From: Nostoc sp. UHCC 0926
Lineage (GTDB): Bacteria; Cyanobacteriota; Cyanobacteriia; Cyanobacteriales; Nostocaceae
Length of the DNA stretch: 64,000 nucleotides
NCBI RefSeq assembly: GCF_028623165.1
Contig: NZ_CP117768.1
Location: forward strand, 2,356,001-2,420,000
Direction: 5' to 3'
A program made the translations under genes and the position numbers. Positions within the stretch are counted from its first letter, which is position 1, and every line of letters begins with the position of its first letter. Positions 17,000 to 25,898 of the stretch are shown piece after piece. A model generated the notes under the pieces. The model had not been told where the DNA came from. It was given only the letters and a program-made list of their open reading frames with translations, and ran no database searches.

Positions 17000-17189
17000 A
17001 ATGCAAGCCGATGCATTAACAATGCAAGCTGACGCATTAACAATGCAAATCGACGCATTAACAATGTAGCCGATGCATTAACTAATGCAAGCCGATGCAT
17101 TAACAATGCAAGCTGACGCATTAACAATGCAAACTGACGCATTAACAATGCAAACCGACGCATTAACAATGTAGCCGATGCATTGGCAT
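17000..17189. repeat. Tandem repeat, nine copies of a 21-bp unit
   Basis: Units of the form AATGCAAGCCGATGCATTAA plus one base are repeated about nine times with small changes at four positions; the fourth and ninth units are variant (AATGTAGCCGATGCATT). Each junction holds a small palindrome (TGCATTAACAATGCA). A minus-strand frame reads through as a seven-residue repeat (LLMRQLA), but there is no other sign that it is a gene. Confidence 0.9.
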
Positions 17190-17553
17190 TACCGGGTATT
17201 GCCAAATTTATTTCGCTACGAATTAATCAAATGCTGTACTTATATCATGTCCGGCTAATTAGTTATGGTTCGCACAGTCATTGCACCCCACACGCCAGAT
17301 GCTCCACTTAGGGACCCCTCTGAGCGCTGGCTCCCCTTAATCCCCTAAGAGCTTGCTCTTAGGGGAGACAAAGCATAGCTTTGGCTCTTTGGGGTTCTTA
17401 GGGTTTAATAAGTAAATTGGTATTGGGAACGGATGGCGTTCTCAATTCAGTGTCCATAACTCATCAACTCATCTGATGTACATTTGGAAAGGGCGATGTC
17501 TGACGACAAGCCCAGAGGCGAAGTGTCTCCGGTGTCTACGCTTGTGATTTTTC
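17190..17553. other. Region upstream of the Ser/Thr kinase with hairpins
   Basis: No gene. It contains another copy of the ATATCATGTCCGG repeat (17241-17258) and a near-perfect hairpin at 17342-17365 with arms CCCCTAAGAGC and its complement around a two-base loop. A kinase promoter is expected but not placed. Confidence 0.55.
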
Positions 17554-19434
17554 ATGACTTTAACCCTGCTAAACAATCGCTATCGAGTTATCCAAGTAAT
17601 CGGCGCTGGTGGTTTTGGCGAAACCTTTCTGGCAGAAGATGTCCATATGCCATCTCGCCGTCGCTGTGTGATCAAGCAACTCAAACCGATAACCAATAAT
17701 GACCCGCAAACCTACCAACTTATCCAACAGCGCTTTGAACGGGAAGCAGCAACCTTGGAGTATTTGGGTGAAAGTAGTGACCAAATTCCCAAACTCTACG
17801 CCTACTTTTCTGAGAACGGGCAATTTTACCTCGTCCAAGAATGGATTCACGGCCAAACCCTGACAAAAATTGTCGAAGCCAAAGGATTTGAGAGTGAAAC
17901 TGCTGTTCGGCAAATTCTTTTGAGTCTGCTTTCAGTCTTGGATTATGTCCACAGCAAAGGCATTATTCACCGGGATATCAAGCCAGATAATATTATTCTC
18001 CGTTCTGTTGATAGCAAGCCAGTTTTGATTGATTTTGGTGCAGTCAAAGAAACAATCCGTTCTGTGGTGAATTCTCCAGGATACCCCACGCGATCGCTCG
18101 TCATTGGTACGCCTGGGTATATGCCTAGCGAACAAGCCGTTGGCCGCCCAGTTTACGCCACTGATATCTACAGCTTAGGTTTAACGGCGATTTATCTGCT
18201 GACTGGCAAACACCCGCAAGAACTACTAACTGATCTCAAAACTGGGGAAATACTTTGGCAACAGTACGCCCCTAACGTCTCTTCCGAATTGGCGACGGTA
18301 CTCAATCAGGCAATTAAACCTCATGCTGGCGATCGCTACAGCACTGCTAGAAAAATCTTCGATGCCTTGCAGTCTGCTACTAATATACCTCCTGAATTCG
18401 CTGCAAATGCTTCCACAGTCATTTATTCTCCCACTGCGACATCGACTCGACAAACCCAGCCATTATATTCGCCGCAAAAAAATTCTGCGTTAGCGAAGCT
18501 CACCGAAGGTATCGCAGAGTCTTCCTCTGGTGGAAACTGGCAAAAACCTGCTGTAATTGTTGGTAGTTTGCTGGTAGGTGGCTTGCTTGGTGCGATCGCA
18601 ATTGCTAACATCACTCGTCAGCAACAACCAGAAATAACCATTGCCACAAGTCCCACCCAATCGCCAAAATCTTTGCCTTCCATTCCTGCATCTCCCGAAC
18701 CACCTGTTTCTTCCCAAACTTCTCCAGTTCCAGTTGTACCGATCTCACCACTACAACAGCCAGTAATTCCCGATCCTTTGCCAACTTTTAATCCCCCTGT
18801 TGTATCCACACCAGTCCCAAAAAAGAAGCCTGTAACTTCAGATACTCCAGCGCCAGTAGCAGTATTCACACCACAGCCAGAACCAGAGAATGAGGCGATG
18901 CCTGCGGCAGGCAATGCCAACGCAGTTCCCACACCAGAAGTGCGTTCCACACCACAGAACAAGCCCCGGAGTAAATTAGCTGCCACTACCAGCAAACAAA
19001 GCGTCCCCGCATTCCCTACAGGTACAGCAAGAAACATCGTAGAAGCTACCCTCGGCAAACCAAATCAAGATTTAAGAGGCGCATGGGGCAAGACGCGTGC
19101 TGTTGTTTACAAACTAGTGCCAAAGAAAATTGACCTTGGCTACTTATTTGATCGTAATTCTAAAGTGCTGCGTCAAACTGAGGTAGCTTTTGCCCAATCG
19201 GTAGATCCGCAGGTAATGGAGGCTACCTTGAATGGAATGTTAGATGGGGAAGCCACTGAAGAAATTCAGCAGGGACTTAAACAGGTACAACAGCGCCAGT
19301 CTGATCATTTTAGTTTTCAGAATGGCTCAGTTAAAGGTCAGATTATCCGCCAAAAATGTGATTTTATTTACATCAGTATTTGGGATGCAGATTTACATGA
19401 TTTTGTGAGTCCATCGACAGCCAAAAGGTGTTAG
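17554..19434 (+). CDS. Membrane-anchored Ser/Thr protein kinase
   Basis: A 626-residue Hanks-type kinase. Glycine loop IGAGGFGET (16-24), Lys41 in VIKQLK, catalytic HRDIKPDN (139-146), DFG at 160-162 and the GTPGYMPSEQ activation/APE-like segment are all intact. A single membrane helix (about 332-353, AVIVGSLLVGGLLGAIAI) follows, then a Pro/Ser/Thr-rich linker (about 360-490) and a small C-terminal domain (FPTGTARNIVEATLGKPNQD) that may be a sensor part outside the membrane. Substrates are unknown. Part of the linker (MPAAGNA, encoded around the small palindrome at 18899-18913) looks like an in-frame dispersed repeat. Confidence 0.9.
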   Translation: MTLTLLNNRYRVIQVIGAGGFGETFLAEDVHMPSRRRCVIKQLKPITNNDPQTYQLIQQRFEREAATLEYLGESSDQIPKLYAYFSENGQFYLVQEWIHGQTLTKIVEAKGFESETAVRQILLSLLSVLDYVHSKGIIHRDIKPDNIILRSVDSKPVLIDFGAVKETIRSVVNSPGYPTRSLVIGTPGYMPSEQAVGRPVYATDIYSLGLTAIYLLTGKHPQELLTDLKTGEILWQQYAPNVSSELATVLNQAIKPHAGDRYSTARKIFDALQSATNIPPEFAANASTVIYSPTATSTRQTQPLYSPQKNSALAKLTEGIAESSSGGNWQKPAVIVGSLLVGGLLGAIAIANITRQQQPEITIATSPTQSPKSLPSIPASPEPPVSSQTSPVPVVPISPLQQPVIPDPLPTFNPPVVSTPVPKKKPVTSDTPAPVAVFTPQPEPENEAMPAAGNANAVPTPEVRSTPQNKPRSKLAATTSKQSVPAFPTGTARNIVEATLGKPNQDLRGAWGKTRAVVYKLVPKKIDLGYLFDRNSKVLRQTEVAFAQSVDPQVMEATLNGMLDGEATEEIQQGLKQVQQRQSDHFSFQNGSVKGQIIRQKCDFIYISIWDADLHDFVSPSTAKRC

Positions 19435-19524
19435 TTACCTGGGAAACATTGTTCTCAAAAGTTTAAAGTATTTTATGCAACTAGAGTTGACATCAGCCAA
19501 ACTAATTTCTTTATCCCCAATTAC

Positions 19525-19945
19525 CTGCGATCGCCATTCCCGACCCCTTCAGATCCTAAACGGACTGGCTATGACATGGAAGAAATTTTAGAGTTGGACA
19601 GGACTTACGCAAAATCATGAAAAAACGAACCGCAAAGGACGTAAAGGACACAAAGGAATAAGGTTTCAAGGAGTTATTGCGTAAGTCCTATTGGACTTAA
19701 AATCCATCGGTGTCACTAGCGTGATTTGGGCTATGGGCTACAAGTTCGATTTCAGCTTAGTTCACTTGTCGGTCTTGGATAGTGATGGCTATCCGATTCA
19801 CAAGCGTGGTTTCACAAATTATCCCGGACTTTACTTACTAGGTCTACCCTGGCTGCACACCGTGAAGTCTGGCCTTCTGTTGGGCGTTGGAGAAGATGCA
19901 GCCTTGATTGCATCAAAGATCGTGGCTCAACAGCAGAAGAAGTAA
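19525..19945 (+). pseudogene. Flavin-monooxygenase-type oxidoreductase, C-terminal remnant split by a small element
   Basis: Two pieces in the same frame, RTGYDMEEILELD (upstream) and LKSIGVTSVIWAMGYKFDFS onward (downstream), together read like the C-terminal third of a CzcO/FMO-type flavoprotein. The ATG-like motif VIWAMGYKFDF and the closing YPGLYLLGLPWLHTVKSG, GVGEDAALIASKI are recognisable. A 91-bp element (19600-19690) flanked by TTGGAC on each side interrupts them; taking out the element and one TTGGAC restores the frame. The N-terminal FAD- and NADP-binding domains are missing, so the gene was already a fragment or has been deleted upstream. Confidence 0.75.
19600..19690. mobile_element. 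91-bp MITE-like element with target duplication TTGGAC
   Basis: The ends carry inverted repeats AGGACTTACGCAA and TTGCGTAAGTCCT. The inside is non-coding and holds AACCGCAAAGGACGTAAAGG-type strings. The 6-bp TTGGAC occurs directly on both sides (19594-19599 and 19691-19696), as expected for a target-site duplication. It is non-autonomous; no transposase is inside. Confidence 0.8.
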
Positions 19946-20364
19946 TTTTGGATTAGGAAAGTAGGATGAATCAGAATGTGTTATTCGACAGTAAAATGGC
20001 GATCGCAGGGCTTTGTATTCTATAAGACAGATTTAGTATTCAATATAGTCCTGAAAAAACTGACTTTCTTGGGCTACAATCAACATAATTTCGGTCTTCC
20101 CAAACACAAAAAACTAGTTTTTAGAATTTAGTGGATTTGTTTTCTCGGATTTGCGACTAAATCCACCAAAATCTGTCTTTCCCATGCCTCAATCCCCAAT
20201 CCCCATTTTTAAAACTGAGTTTTAAATTCTTAATCTTCATAAAGTTATAAATACCATTATTAAGTTTTTGATAATACTTGTCTCAGCTTCTACATTTATG
20301 TCTCAAGTGCGATAAAAATTGTGTAATCTGAAAACAACAAAGCTAATTATTCAATTGAGGTCTG
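19946..20364. other. Intergenic region without recognisable features
   Basis: AT-rich, with short runs such as AGTTTTTAGAATTTAG and a weak inverted repeat TAGTGGATTT/AAATCCACCA near 20128-20170. I see no gene or convincing terminator. Confidence 0.4.
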
Positions 20365-20583
20365 ATGACTCCTACGATTATGCGTCAGCTTTGGTCAGTG
20401 GTTGAAACTGCCCAAGCCAAGCTCCTCTTGCAACTGGATGATGCTAGCTTGGTGCAGTGGTTAGTGAAACAAACCGAAACGCAAGTGTTGTTAGATTCTA
20501 ACGAAACTGATTTTCTGTGCCACTACATTCAATCTCGGCTAGCCCTTATCCGTGATATTGCCCATGAACGTCAGTGTTCATGA
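20365..20583 (+). CDS. Small hypothetical protein
   Basis: A 72-residue protein, soluble and helical (LWSVVETAQAKLLLQLDDASLVQWLVKQ, then FLCHYIQSRLALIRDIA). I cannot name a family. The pattern suggests three amphipathic helices. It is preceded by a plausible spacer (GAGGTCTG just before the ATG gives a GAGG site) and a long non-coding region, and it converges on ribD. The good ribosome binding site and uniform amphipathic pattern support it as a real gene. Confidence 0.6.
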   Translation: MTPTIMRQLWSVVETAQAKLLLQLDDASLVQWLVKQTETQVLLDSNETDFLCHYIQSRLALIRDIAHERQCS

Positions 20584-20625
20584 TAGCAAAATCACGATGA
20601 ATTAATTGATAGTCAAGTGTTATTA

Positions 20626-21840
20626 CTATTGACTATTGGCTTTTTGGGGAAAATAACCTTCCACTAAGCAGTCAGAGCCTACTACACGCCAACGAACACG
20701 TTCTAGAGACAACGCCTCAGTCATGGTAGTAAAACCTAAATCACCCACAGGTGTGGGAGCAATACTACCACCAATGATTTTCGGGGCGATAAATGCTAGA
20801 ACTTTTTGCACTGCTCCTTGAGCGATCGCACTAGCAGCTAAAGTCCCACCACATTCCCACAACACGCTACAAAAACCCCGCTCGTATAAGTACGCCATAG
20901 TCTTATCTGGTGTAAGTGATGTTAATTCCACCACCTCCACCCCAAGTTTTCGCAACAGTTCTTGGAAATCGGGGTTAGCACCCACCTCTGTCAACACCAA
21001 AGTTGGAGCATCCGCAGTTTGCCACAGATGGGCATTTTCCGGTAAGTTGAGATGGCGACTCATCACCACTCGCAGGGGATTATGTGCCTCCACCTGATGG
21101 CTGGTTAAATAAGGATTATCCTGTCGGACTGTATTCCCGCCGACAATTATTGCATCACTTGCCGCCCGCAGTTGATGTACTTCAGTACGGGCCTCTTGGC
21201 TTGTCACCCAGGCGCTGTGACCAGAGGTAGTAGCAATTTTGCCATCTAAAGTCATGGCATATTTTAAAATTCCCAAAGGTCGTTTGTAGAGAATGCGATG
21301 CACAAAAGCTTCATTTAGCTGATGACAAGCTTCTTCTTCTACTCCTACCAACACTTCGATCCCCGCCGCACGTAAACGGGCAATCCCACCTCCAGCTACC
21401 AGTGGATTGGGATCAACCATACCCACTACTACTTTTGCCACCCCTGCTTGGATCAAGCCTTCCGAACAAGGGGGAGTCCGTCCGTAGTGATTGCAAGGTT
21501 CAAGTGACACATAGATTGTTGCACCACGAGAGCGATCGCCTGCTGCTTGCAAGGCAAACACTTCTGCATGAGGCTCACCTGCACGAGGATGAAACCCTTC
21601 GCCGACAATCTCGCCATTCTTGACAATCACCGCTCCGACTAACGGATTTGGTGAAGTCCGTCCTAAAGCGCGGCGAGCAAGTTCCAAACACCGCAGCATC
21701 ATGCAAGAGTCAAAATCACTTCCTACCTTTTCCTGCGGTGGTGAATTCGATCCAACTGCTGACTCCACTAAATGTATATTTTCCTGAGTGTAATTTGGTA
21801 AGGATGCATCTGCTTGAGCGACCACTGGGGAATTATCCAT
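20626..21840 (-). CDS. ribD: Bifunctional riboflavin biosynthesis protein RibD
   Basis: RibD deaminates and then reduces the pyrimidine intermediate in riboflavin synthesis. The N-terminal deaminase has the zinc motifs HAEVFAL and PCNHYGRTPPC, and the substrate-binding GRTSPNPLVGAVIV. The C-terminal reductase contains GILKYAMTLDGKIAT, HQLRAASDAIIVGGNT and the closing ECGGTLAASAI. Both halves are complete, about 404 residues from the ATG at 21838-21840; a five-residue longer GTG start is possible. About 45 residues before the deaminase core look unstructured, which is an unusual extension. It is alone; no other riboflavin gene is in the window. Confidence 0.93.
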   Translation of the reverse strand: MDNSPVVAQADASLPNYTQENIHLVESAVGSNSPPQEKVGSDFDSCMMLRCLELARRALGRTSPNPLVGAVIVKNGEIVGEGFHPRAGEPHAEVFALQAAGDRSRGATIYVSLEPCNHYGRTPPCSEGLIQAGVAKVVVGMVDPNPLVAGGGIARLRAAGIEVLVGVEEEACHQLNEAFVHRILYKRPLGILKYAMTLDGKIATTSGHSAWVTSQEARTEVHQLRAASDAIIVGGNTVRQDNPYLTSHQVEAHNPLRVVMSRHLNLPENAHLWQTADAPTLVLTEVGANPDFQELLRKLGVEVVELTSLTPDKTMAYLYERGFCSVLWECGGTLAASAIAQGAVQKVLAFIAPKIIGGSIAPTPVGDLGFTTMTEALSLERVRWRVVGSDCLVEGYFPQKANSQ

Positions 21841-22070
21841 AATTTTAGGCAACACTGTAAATATTCTGCACGCGATCGCGCAGCCTTTTCACAGGAGAAT
21901 CGCGCTTTGCCCCTGATAATTAAACAGAGTCAAATTCAGGTGCTATTATTAGCTGTCTTAACTTGCATCAGCCTGTAATATTCAGATTACAATTCTTTTT
22001 GTAGCCTTTTTCATTTATTTGAACCACAATCTTCTGTTGGGTAGCACAGATATCTGTGCTACCCACCCAT

Positions 22071-22670
22071 TTACAGCGTCGCTGCAAGTTCCTGTAAGCG
22101 ATCGCTTCCATCGCGGAAGACGGGCCAACCATCCCCCACCAGCACTGCTTCTATCCGACTCAGTTGAGCCAGCCTGCGAACAGAAGCAACAGCCTTCTCT
22201 CGATTCAGCAGCTTGTCATCTGGCAATATAGTTAAGCTACCTGCTTTGCGTGCCCTGACTAAATCTCCTGTAATCAAAGTCGTCTCCTCCAGTAACAGAG
22301 CCAATTCACCGGGAGTTTTCGAGCCTTGGAGTTCAATCACCTTAAGTCCTGGTACAAATTCTTCTCCATCAAACAGCCAGCGATCGCAAGGTATGGGGAA
22401 AGTGTCTTTTTCTGCCAGAGGGCCAGCTATCTTAGCATAAGTTTGATCGGCAATTTCTTTACTTGCCCTGACATGCTCGGAATTTGTCAGCACAATCCAA
22501 ACTACACCACCGAGGGATTTCAGATGATTCCAATCATGGTTTGATAGGGCTACTGGGTCAATCAAGATGTTGCCATCTGGGCGAATCCAGGCAATCCCAT
22601 TGAAATCAATATTTCTTGCCGGATTGAAATTAGACCAGCTATAAAGATCGGGACGGTGCAAAGATTTCAT
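22071..22670 (-). CDS. MBL-fold protein with degenerate metal motif
   Basis: A 199-residue protein with a metallo-beta-lactamase-like outline: DGNILIDPVALSNHDWNHL, VWIVLTNSEHVRASKEIAD, GSKTPGELALLLEETTLITGDLVRA and VLVGDGWPV. The usual HxHxDH zinc motif is replaced by NSEHVRA, and the second histidine at the GD strand is missing in part, so catalytic zinc hydrolysis is doubtful. Similar shortened MBL proteins are common in bacteria with unknown roles. It converges with nothing; upstream lies the aminotransferase gene in the opposite direction, sharing a short divergent promoter region. Confidence 0.78.
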   Translation of the reverse strand: MKSLHRPDLYSWSNFNPARNIDFNGIAWIRPDGNILIDPVALSNHDWNHLKSLGGVVWIVLTNSEHVRASKEIADQTYAKIAGPLAEKDTFPIPCDRWLFDGEEFVPGLKVIELQGSKTPGELALLLEETTLITGDLVRARKAGSLTILPDDKLLNREKAVASVRRLAQLSRIEAVLVGDGWPVFRDGSDRLQELAATL

Positions 22671-22858
22671 GATGATTCTGGATCAGTACTTCAGTAATTG
22701 ACTATTAGTATCAATAATTAAGTATATAGATTATAAGGTTGCATTCTCTCTGGATCTGGAATTTGAGTATACTACGATAAATCTATCGATATTATGAATT
22801 TTCTTTGGTTTACAGAAATTCCCAGATAACGGCAATAGAGATCAACGGAGGTATAGGG

Positions 22859-24049
22859 GTGAGTGAGATGCAGCGCCAAAAAATATCAGCGAAGGCAGAC
22901 CAGTTTAGAGAGTCAGTGATTCGGGAAATGACGCGGGTAGCACTGCAACACGATGCAGTGAATCTGGCGCAGGGGTTCCCCGATTTTCCCTGTCCCTTGG
23001 AGTTGAAACAAGCAGCTTACGAAGCAATAGAGGCAGATGTCAACCAGTATGCCATTACTTGGGGCGATCGCCCATTTCGTCATGCGATCGCCAACAAAGT
23101 TCGTTGGTATCTCGGTTTAGATATCGATCCCGAAACCCAAATCACTGTTACCTGCGGTTCCACAGAAGCAATGGCAGCTGTGATGCTAGCGACAGTCGAT
23201 CCTGGGGATGAAGTGATTGTATTTGAGCCATATTACGAAAACTACGGCCCTGATGCGATTTTAGCTGGTGCTAAACCCCGGTACGTGACACTGCATCCTC
23301 CTCATTGGACATTTGATGAAGCACAGTTGCGTCAAGCTTTCAATGCCAATACCAAAGCTATTATTATCAACACACCCCACAACCCCACAGGTAAAGTCTT
23401 CACCCGTGAAGAACTCACCCTAATTGCTGAACTTTGTCAAAAGTGGGATGTGTTAGCGTTCACAGACGAAATTTACGAACATATTCTCTATGATGGCACT
23501 CAACATATTGCCCTAGCGACCCTTCCCGGAATGGAAGAACGCACTGTTACCATTAACGGTCTATCCAAAACTTACAGTGTCACTGGATGGCGAGTCGGCT
23601 ACATTTTGGCAAACCCCGAATTAACGGGAGCGATTCGCAAAGTCCATGACTTTTTGACCGTTGGCGCTCCTGCACCATTGCAACGAGCCGGAGTTGCCGC
23701 CATGCAACTGCCACCATCCTATTATCAAGAACTAGCCAAACTTTATCACCAGAAGCGAGACAGCATTTTACAGATTCTAGATCAGGTTGGCATTCCCTAT
23801 TTCGTTCCCAAAGGAGCTTATTACGTTCTTGCAGATATTTCCAAATTTGGCTACAAAACTGATGTTGAATTTACTTATCATCTAATTAAAAATATTGGTG
23901 TTGCCGTAGTTCCTGGTTCCAGCTTTTTCAGCCAACCAGAAAAAGGACATTCATTGATCAGATTTTGCTTCAGTAAAAGACCTGAGACATTACAAACAGC
24001 CAGCGATCGTTTACTCAAATTGCAATCAAATCTACAACCCACATCCTAA
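22859..24049 (+). CDS. Class I/II PLP-dependent aminotransferase
   Basis: A 396-residue transaminase of the aspartate/kynurenine/methionine aminotransferase group. It has the substrate loop NLAQGFPDFPCP, the cofactor site TCGSTEAMAAVM, the NTPHNPTGKVF motif, DEIYEHILYDG and the Schiff-base lysine in SKTYSVTGWRVGY, with a closing RFCFSKRPETL arginine. I chose the GTG at 22859, which has GGAGG seven bases upstream; the ATG at 22868 is too far from it. It is probably cytoplasmic. Exact substrates cannot be decided; relatives act on methionine, glutamine or aromatic amino acids. Confidence 0.88.
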   Translation: MSEMQRQKISAKADQFRESVIREMTRVALQHDAVNLAQGFPDFPCPLELKQAAYEAIEADVNQYAITWGDRPFRHAIANKVRWYLGLDIDPETQITVTCGSTEAMAAVMLATVDPGDEVIVFEPYYENYGPDAILAGAKPRYVTLHPPHWTFDEAQLRQAFNANTKAIIINTPHNPTGKVFTREELTLIAELCQKWDVLAFTDEIYEHILYDGTQHIALATLPGMEERTVTINGLSKTYSVTGWRVGYILANPELTGAIRKVHDFLTVGAPAPLQRAGVAAMQLPPSYYQELAKLYHQKRDSILQILDQVGIPYFVPKGAYYVLADISKFGYKTDVEFTYHLIKNIGVAVVPGSSFFSQPEKGHSLIRFCFSKRPETLQTASDRLLKLQSNLQPTS

Positions 24050-24107
24050 CATGACCTCTCAGAATATAATCGTCTGAGCTAATGCGATCGCAATTCAATG
24101 GAATTCT

Positions 24108-24600
24108 CTATCAACTGAAAAATAAGTGCAATTGGCAAGACTTATCCAAGGACTTTCCCCCTTATTCCACCGTCTATTGGCACTTGCATTCAGTGGCGAG
24201 CGGCTGGGGTATTTGAGGAACTGATGAGTGTCTTACATGGAAAAGTGCGTGAACAGGTAAAAAAACCGCACTGGACGACGTTGATCATCATTGACTCCCA
24301 AGCGGTGAAAAATACCTACAATGCCAGTGTGGAGTCGAAAGGTTTTTGTTTCTACAAAGCCACCAACGGTATTTTAATTGGCATCTGGCTATTGACACCC
24401 TTGGGTTTCCCTTCTTTACGCACTGCACTCAATCTATTAAAGATGCACGCGATCGCTATACCAACATTAAAATCAGCTACCTCTTGCAAAAAATGCAAGA
24501 ATATGAAGAAATCGCCATTCTCACTTTTGTTAGCCTGTTGCACGAAGAGAGAAGCGATCGCCCAAGACAGTGTTTCTTGAACGCGTATCTTTGAGCAAAG
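24108..24600 (+). pseudogene. Decayed IS5-type transposase remnant
   Basis: Scattered frames spell pieces of an IS5-family transposase: CNWQDLSKDFPPYSTVYWHL, then LHGKVREQVKKPHW and TLIIIDSQAVKNTYNASVES (the first catalytic Asp region), then in another frame HLAIDTLGFPFFTHCT. Stop codons and frame changes between them, and a missing C-terminal Asp/Glu part, show that it is dead. The final 100 bp read as a partial frame (ARDRYTNIKISYLLQKMQEY). No terminal repeats were found by eye. Confidence 0.7.
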
Positions 24601-24684
24601 AAGTTGGATTGACTGGGGAAATCTCTGCAAGAAAGTGACACTCCCCTGGCAGATTGCAGATGTCATGTAGGAGATATTCAATTT

Positions 24685-25299
24685 TCAATCCCACACCCGA
24701 CGCAAATTCAACACAAAACCCGGTAACACCGCTTCACCGGACAACTCAGTCGGATTCTCCAACACTTCCACTGCCAATCCCGGTCGATAAATTTCCACCC
24801 GTCGCTGCTGCGGATCGATTAACCAGCCCAGCAGAGCGCCATTGTCAATATACTCCCTCATCTTAGCTTGCAAAGACCCAAGCCGATCTGAGCTAGAGCG
24901 TAACTCTACAACAAAATCAGGGCAGATATTAGGAAACCTTCCTTTTTGTTCTGGAGTAAGTGCCTGCCAACGTTCTCGGCTCACCCAAGAGGCATCGGGG
25001 GAGCGAGTCGCACCATTGGGTAAAATGAAGCCAGTCGAAGAGTCAAAGGCTTTACCCAAATCTTCGTTTTCTTCGTACCAGCGATCGAGTTGTCCAGTGA
25101 GGCTGCGGTTGCGTTCTCCGGTTTCCCAACCCGTTGGTGGGTTCACAATTAACTCTCCATCTGCGGTTCTTTCTAATGTCAAGTCTCGGTTAGCTGCTGC
25201 TAAAGCGGCAAACTGTTTCTGGGTGACGTACAGTCCAATCGTCTTAGGCAACTCAATCAATAGGGTTTCGGTTTCTGGACTAGCCGGTATCTGTACCAT
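24685..25299 (-). CDS. Uma2-family (DUF820) endonuclease-fold protein
   Basis: A 204-residue protein of a family very common in cyanobacteria, with a PD-(D/E)XK-like core. The key pieces are RSPDASWVSRERWQAL, the FPNICPDFVVELRSSSDRL segment (Asp and Glu of the nuclease motif), then LQAKMREYIDNGALLGWLIDP and RRVEIYRPG. A catalytic role on DNA is inferred from the fold; the biological function is not established. The family seems prone to mobility and is often found near transposon remnants, as here next to a decayed transposase. Confidence 0.87.
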   Translation of the reverse strand: MVQIPASPETETLLIELPKTIGLYVTQKQFAALAAANRDLTLERTADGELIVNPPTGWETGERNRSLTGQLDRWYEENEDLGKAFDSSTGFILPNGATRSPDASWVSRERWQALTPEQKGRFPNICPDFVVELRSSSDRLGSLQAKMREYIDNGALLGWLIDPQQRRVEIYRPGLAVEVLENPTELSGEAVLPGFVLNLRRVWD

Positions 25300-25437
25300 C
25301 TTGACCTCTTACACAATAGGGATTTAAGTGAAAGATGCCTACCCTATTAACTAACACATTCTACACCCTTGTCTTCGCGATCACCTCCTGCACTGTGGGT
25401 TCTCTGCTGACGCCATCTGATCTAACTACTTTCACTT

Positions 25438-25665
25438 CTACTGCACGATCTCCTCAGTTAAAGGTTCGTAAACAATTAGTTTGAGTTGATATCTCTCTTT
25501 CACCATTCGAGCAAATTGGCTTTGAAAGAAAGTATCATAGGTTTCTAGCGGTATTGCAAGATAAAGTTGGCGATCGGGTTCTTTTGCTTCCAGCATAATC
25601 CGGTAGTTAAGAAATTGCCCTAAAGCTGTATGAAAGTCGCTAATTGCTGAAGTCCCAATCCATCT
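25438..25665 (-). pseudogene. xisH-type remnant (C-terminal half)
   Basis: A minus-strand frame reads GTSAISDFHTALGQFLNYRI, then EAKEPDRQLYLAIPLETYDT, FFQSQFARMVKERYQLKLIV and ends YEPLTEEIVQ and a stop at 25438-25440. This is the C-terminal half of XisH. Upstream the frame breaks: a different short frame (VQVRKYIDPISLQQDLES and MDWDFSN, stop near 25635) has replaced the N-terminal part. The rest of the gap between Uma2 and modBC (25300-25437, 25680-25898) shows no gene. Confidence 0.7.
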
Positions 25666-25898
25666 CAGACTCTAAATCTTGCTGCAAGGAGATAGGATCG
25701 ATATACTTTCTAACTTGTACGCTAGTATATGGTCTAATTGCAAAAATATCAGCAGCGATCGCCTTTTAGCCGATGGGATTCTTGCTTCACAGAGAACTGG
25801 AGTTTAATGACTTCCAGGTCGTAGTCTAACCCAACTCTCCACAAGCATTTTATGCAATGCCCAAAATGCAGTGCCCCCTGTTACGTGCATCTCTGCGT

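Noticed and set aside
17000..17189. Possible CRISPR array
   Set aside because: Units are directly adjacent 21-bp copies without unique spacers; no cas gene is in the window.
16966..17205. Minus-strand frame with LLMRQLA heptads
   Set aside because: It is entirely made of the 21-bp tandem repeat and has no coding evidence.
18618..19058. Minus-strand frame of 146 codons opposite the kinase linker
   Set aside because: It mirrors the Pro/Thr-rich linker codons and gives only Gly/Thr/Val low-complexity sequence.
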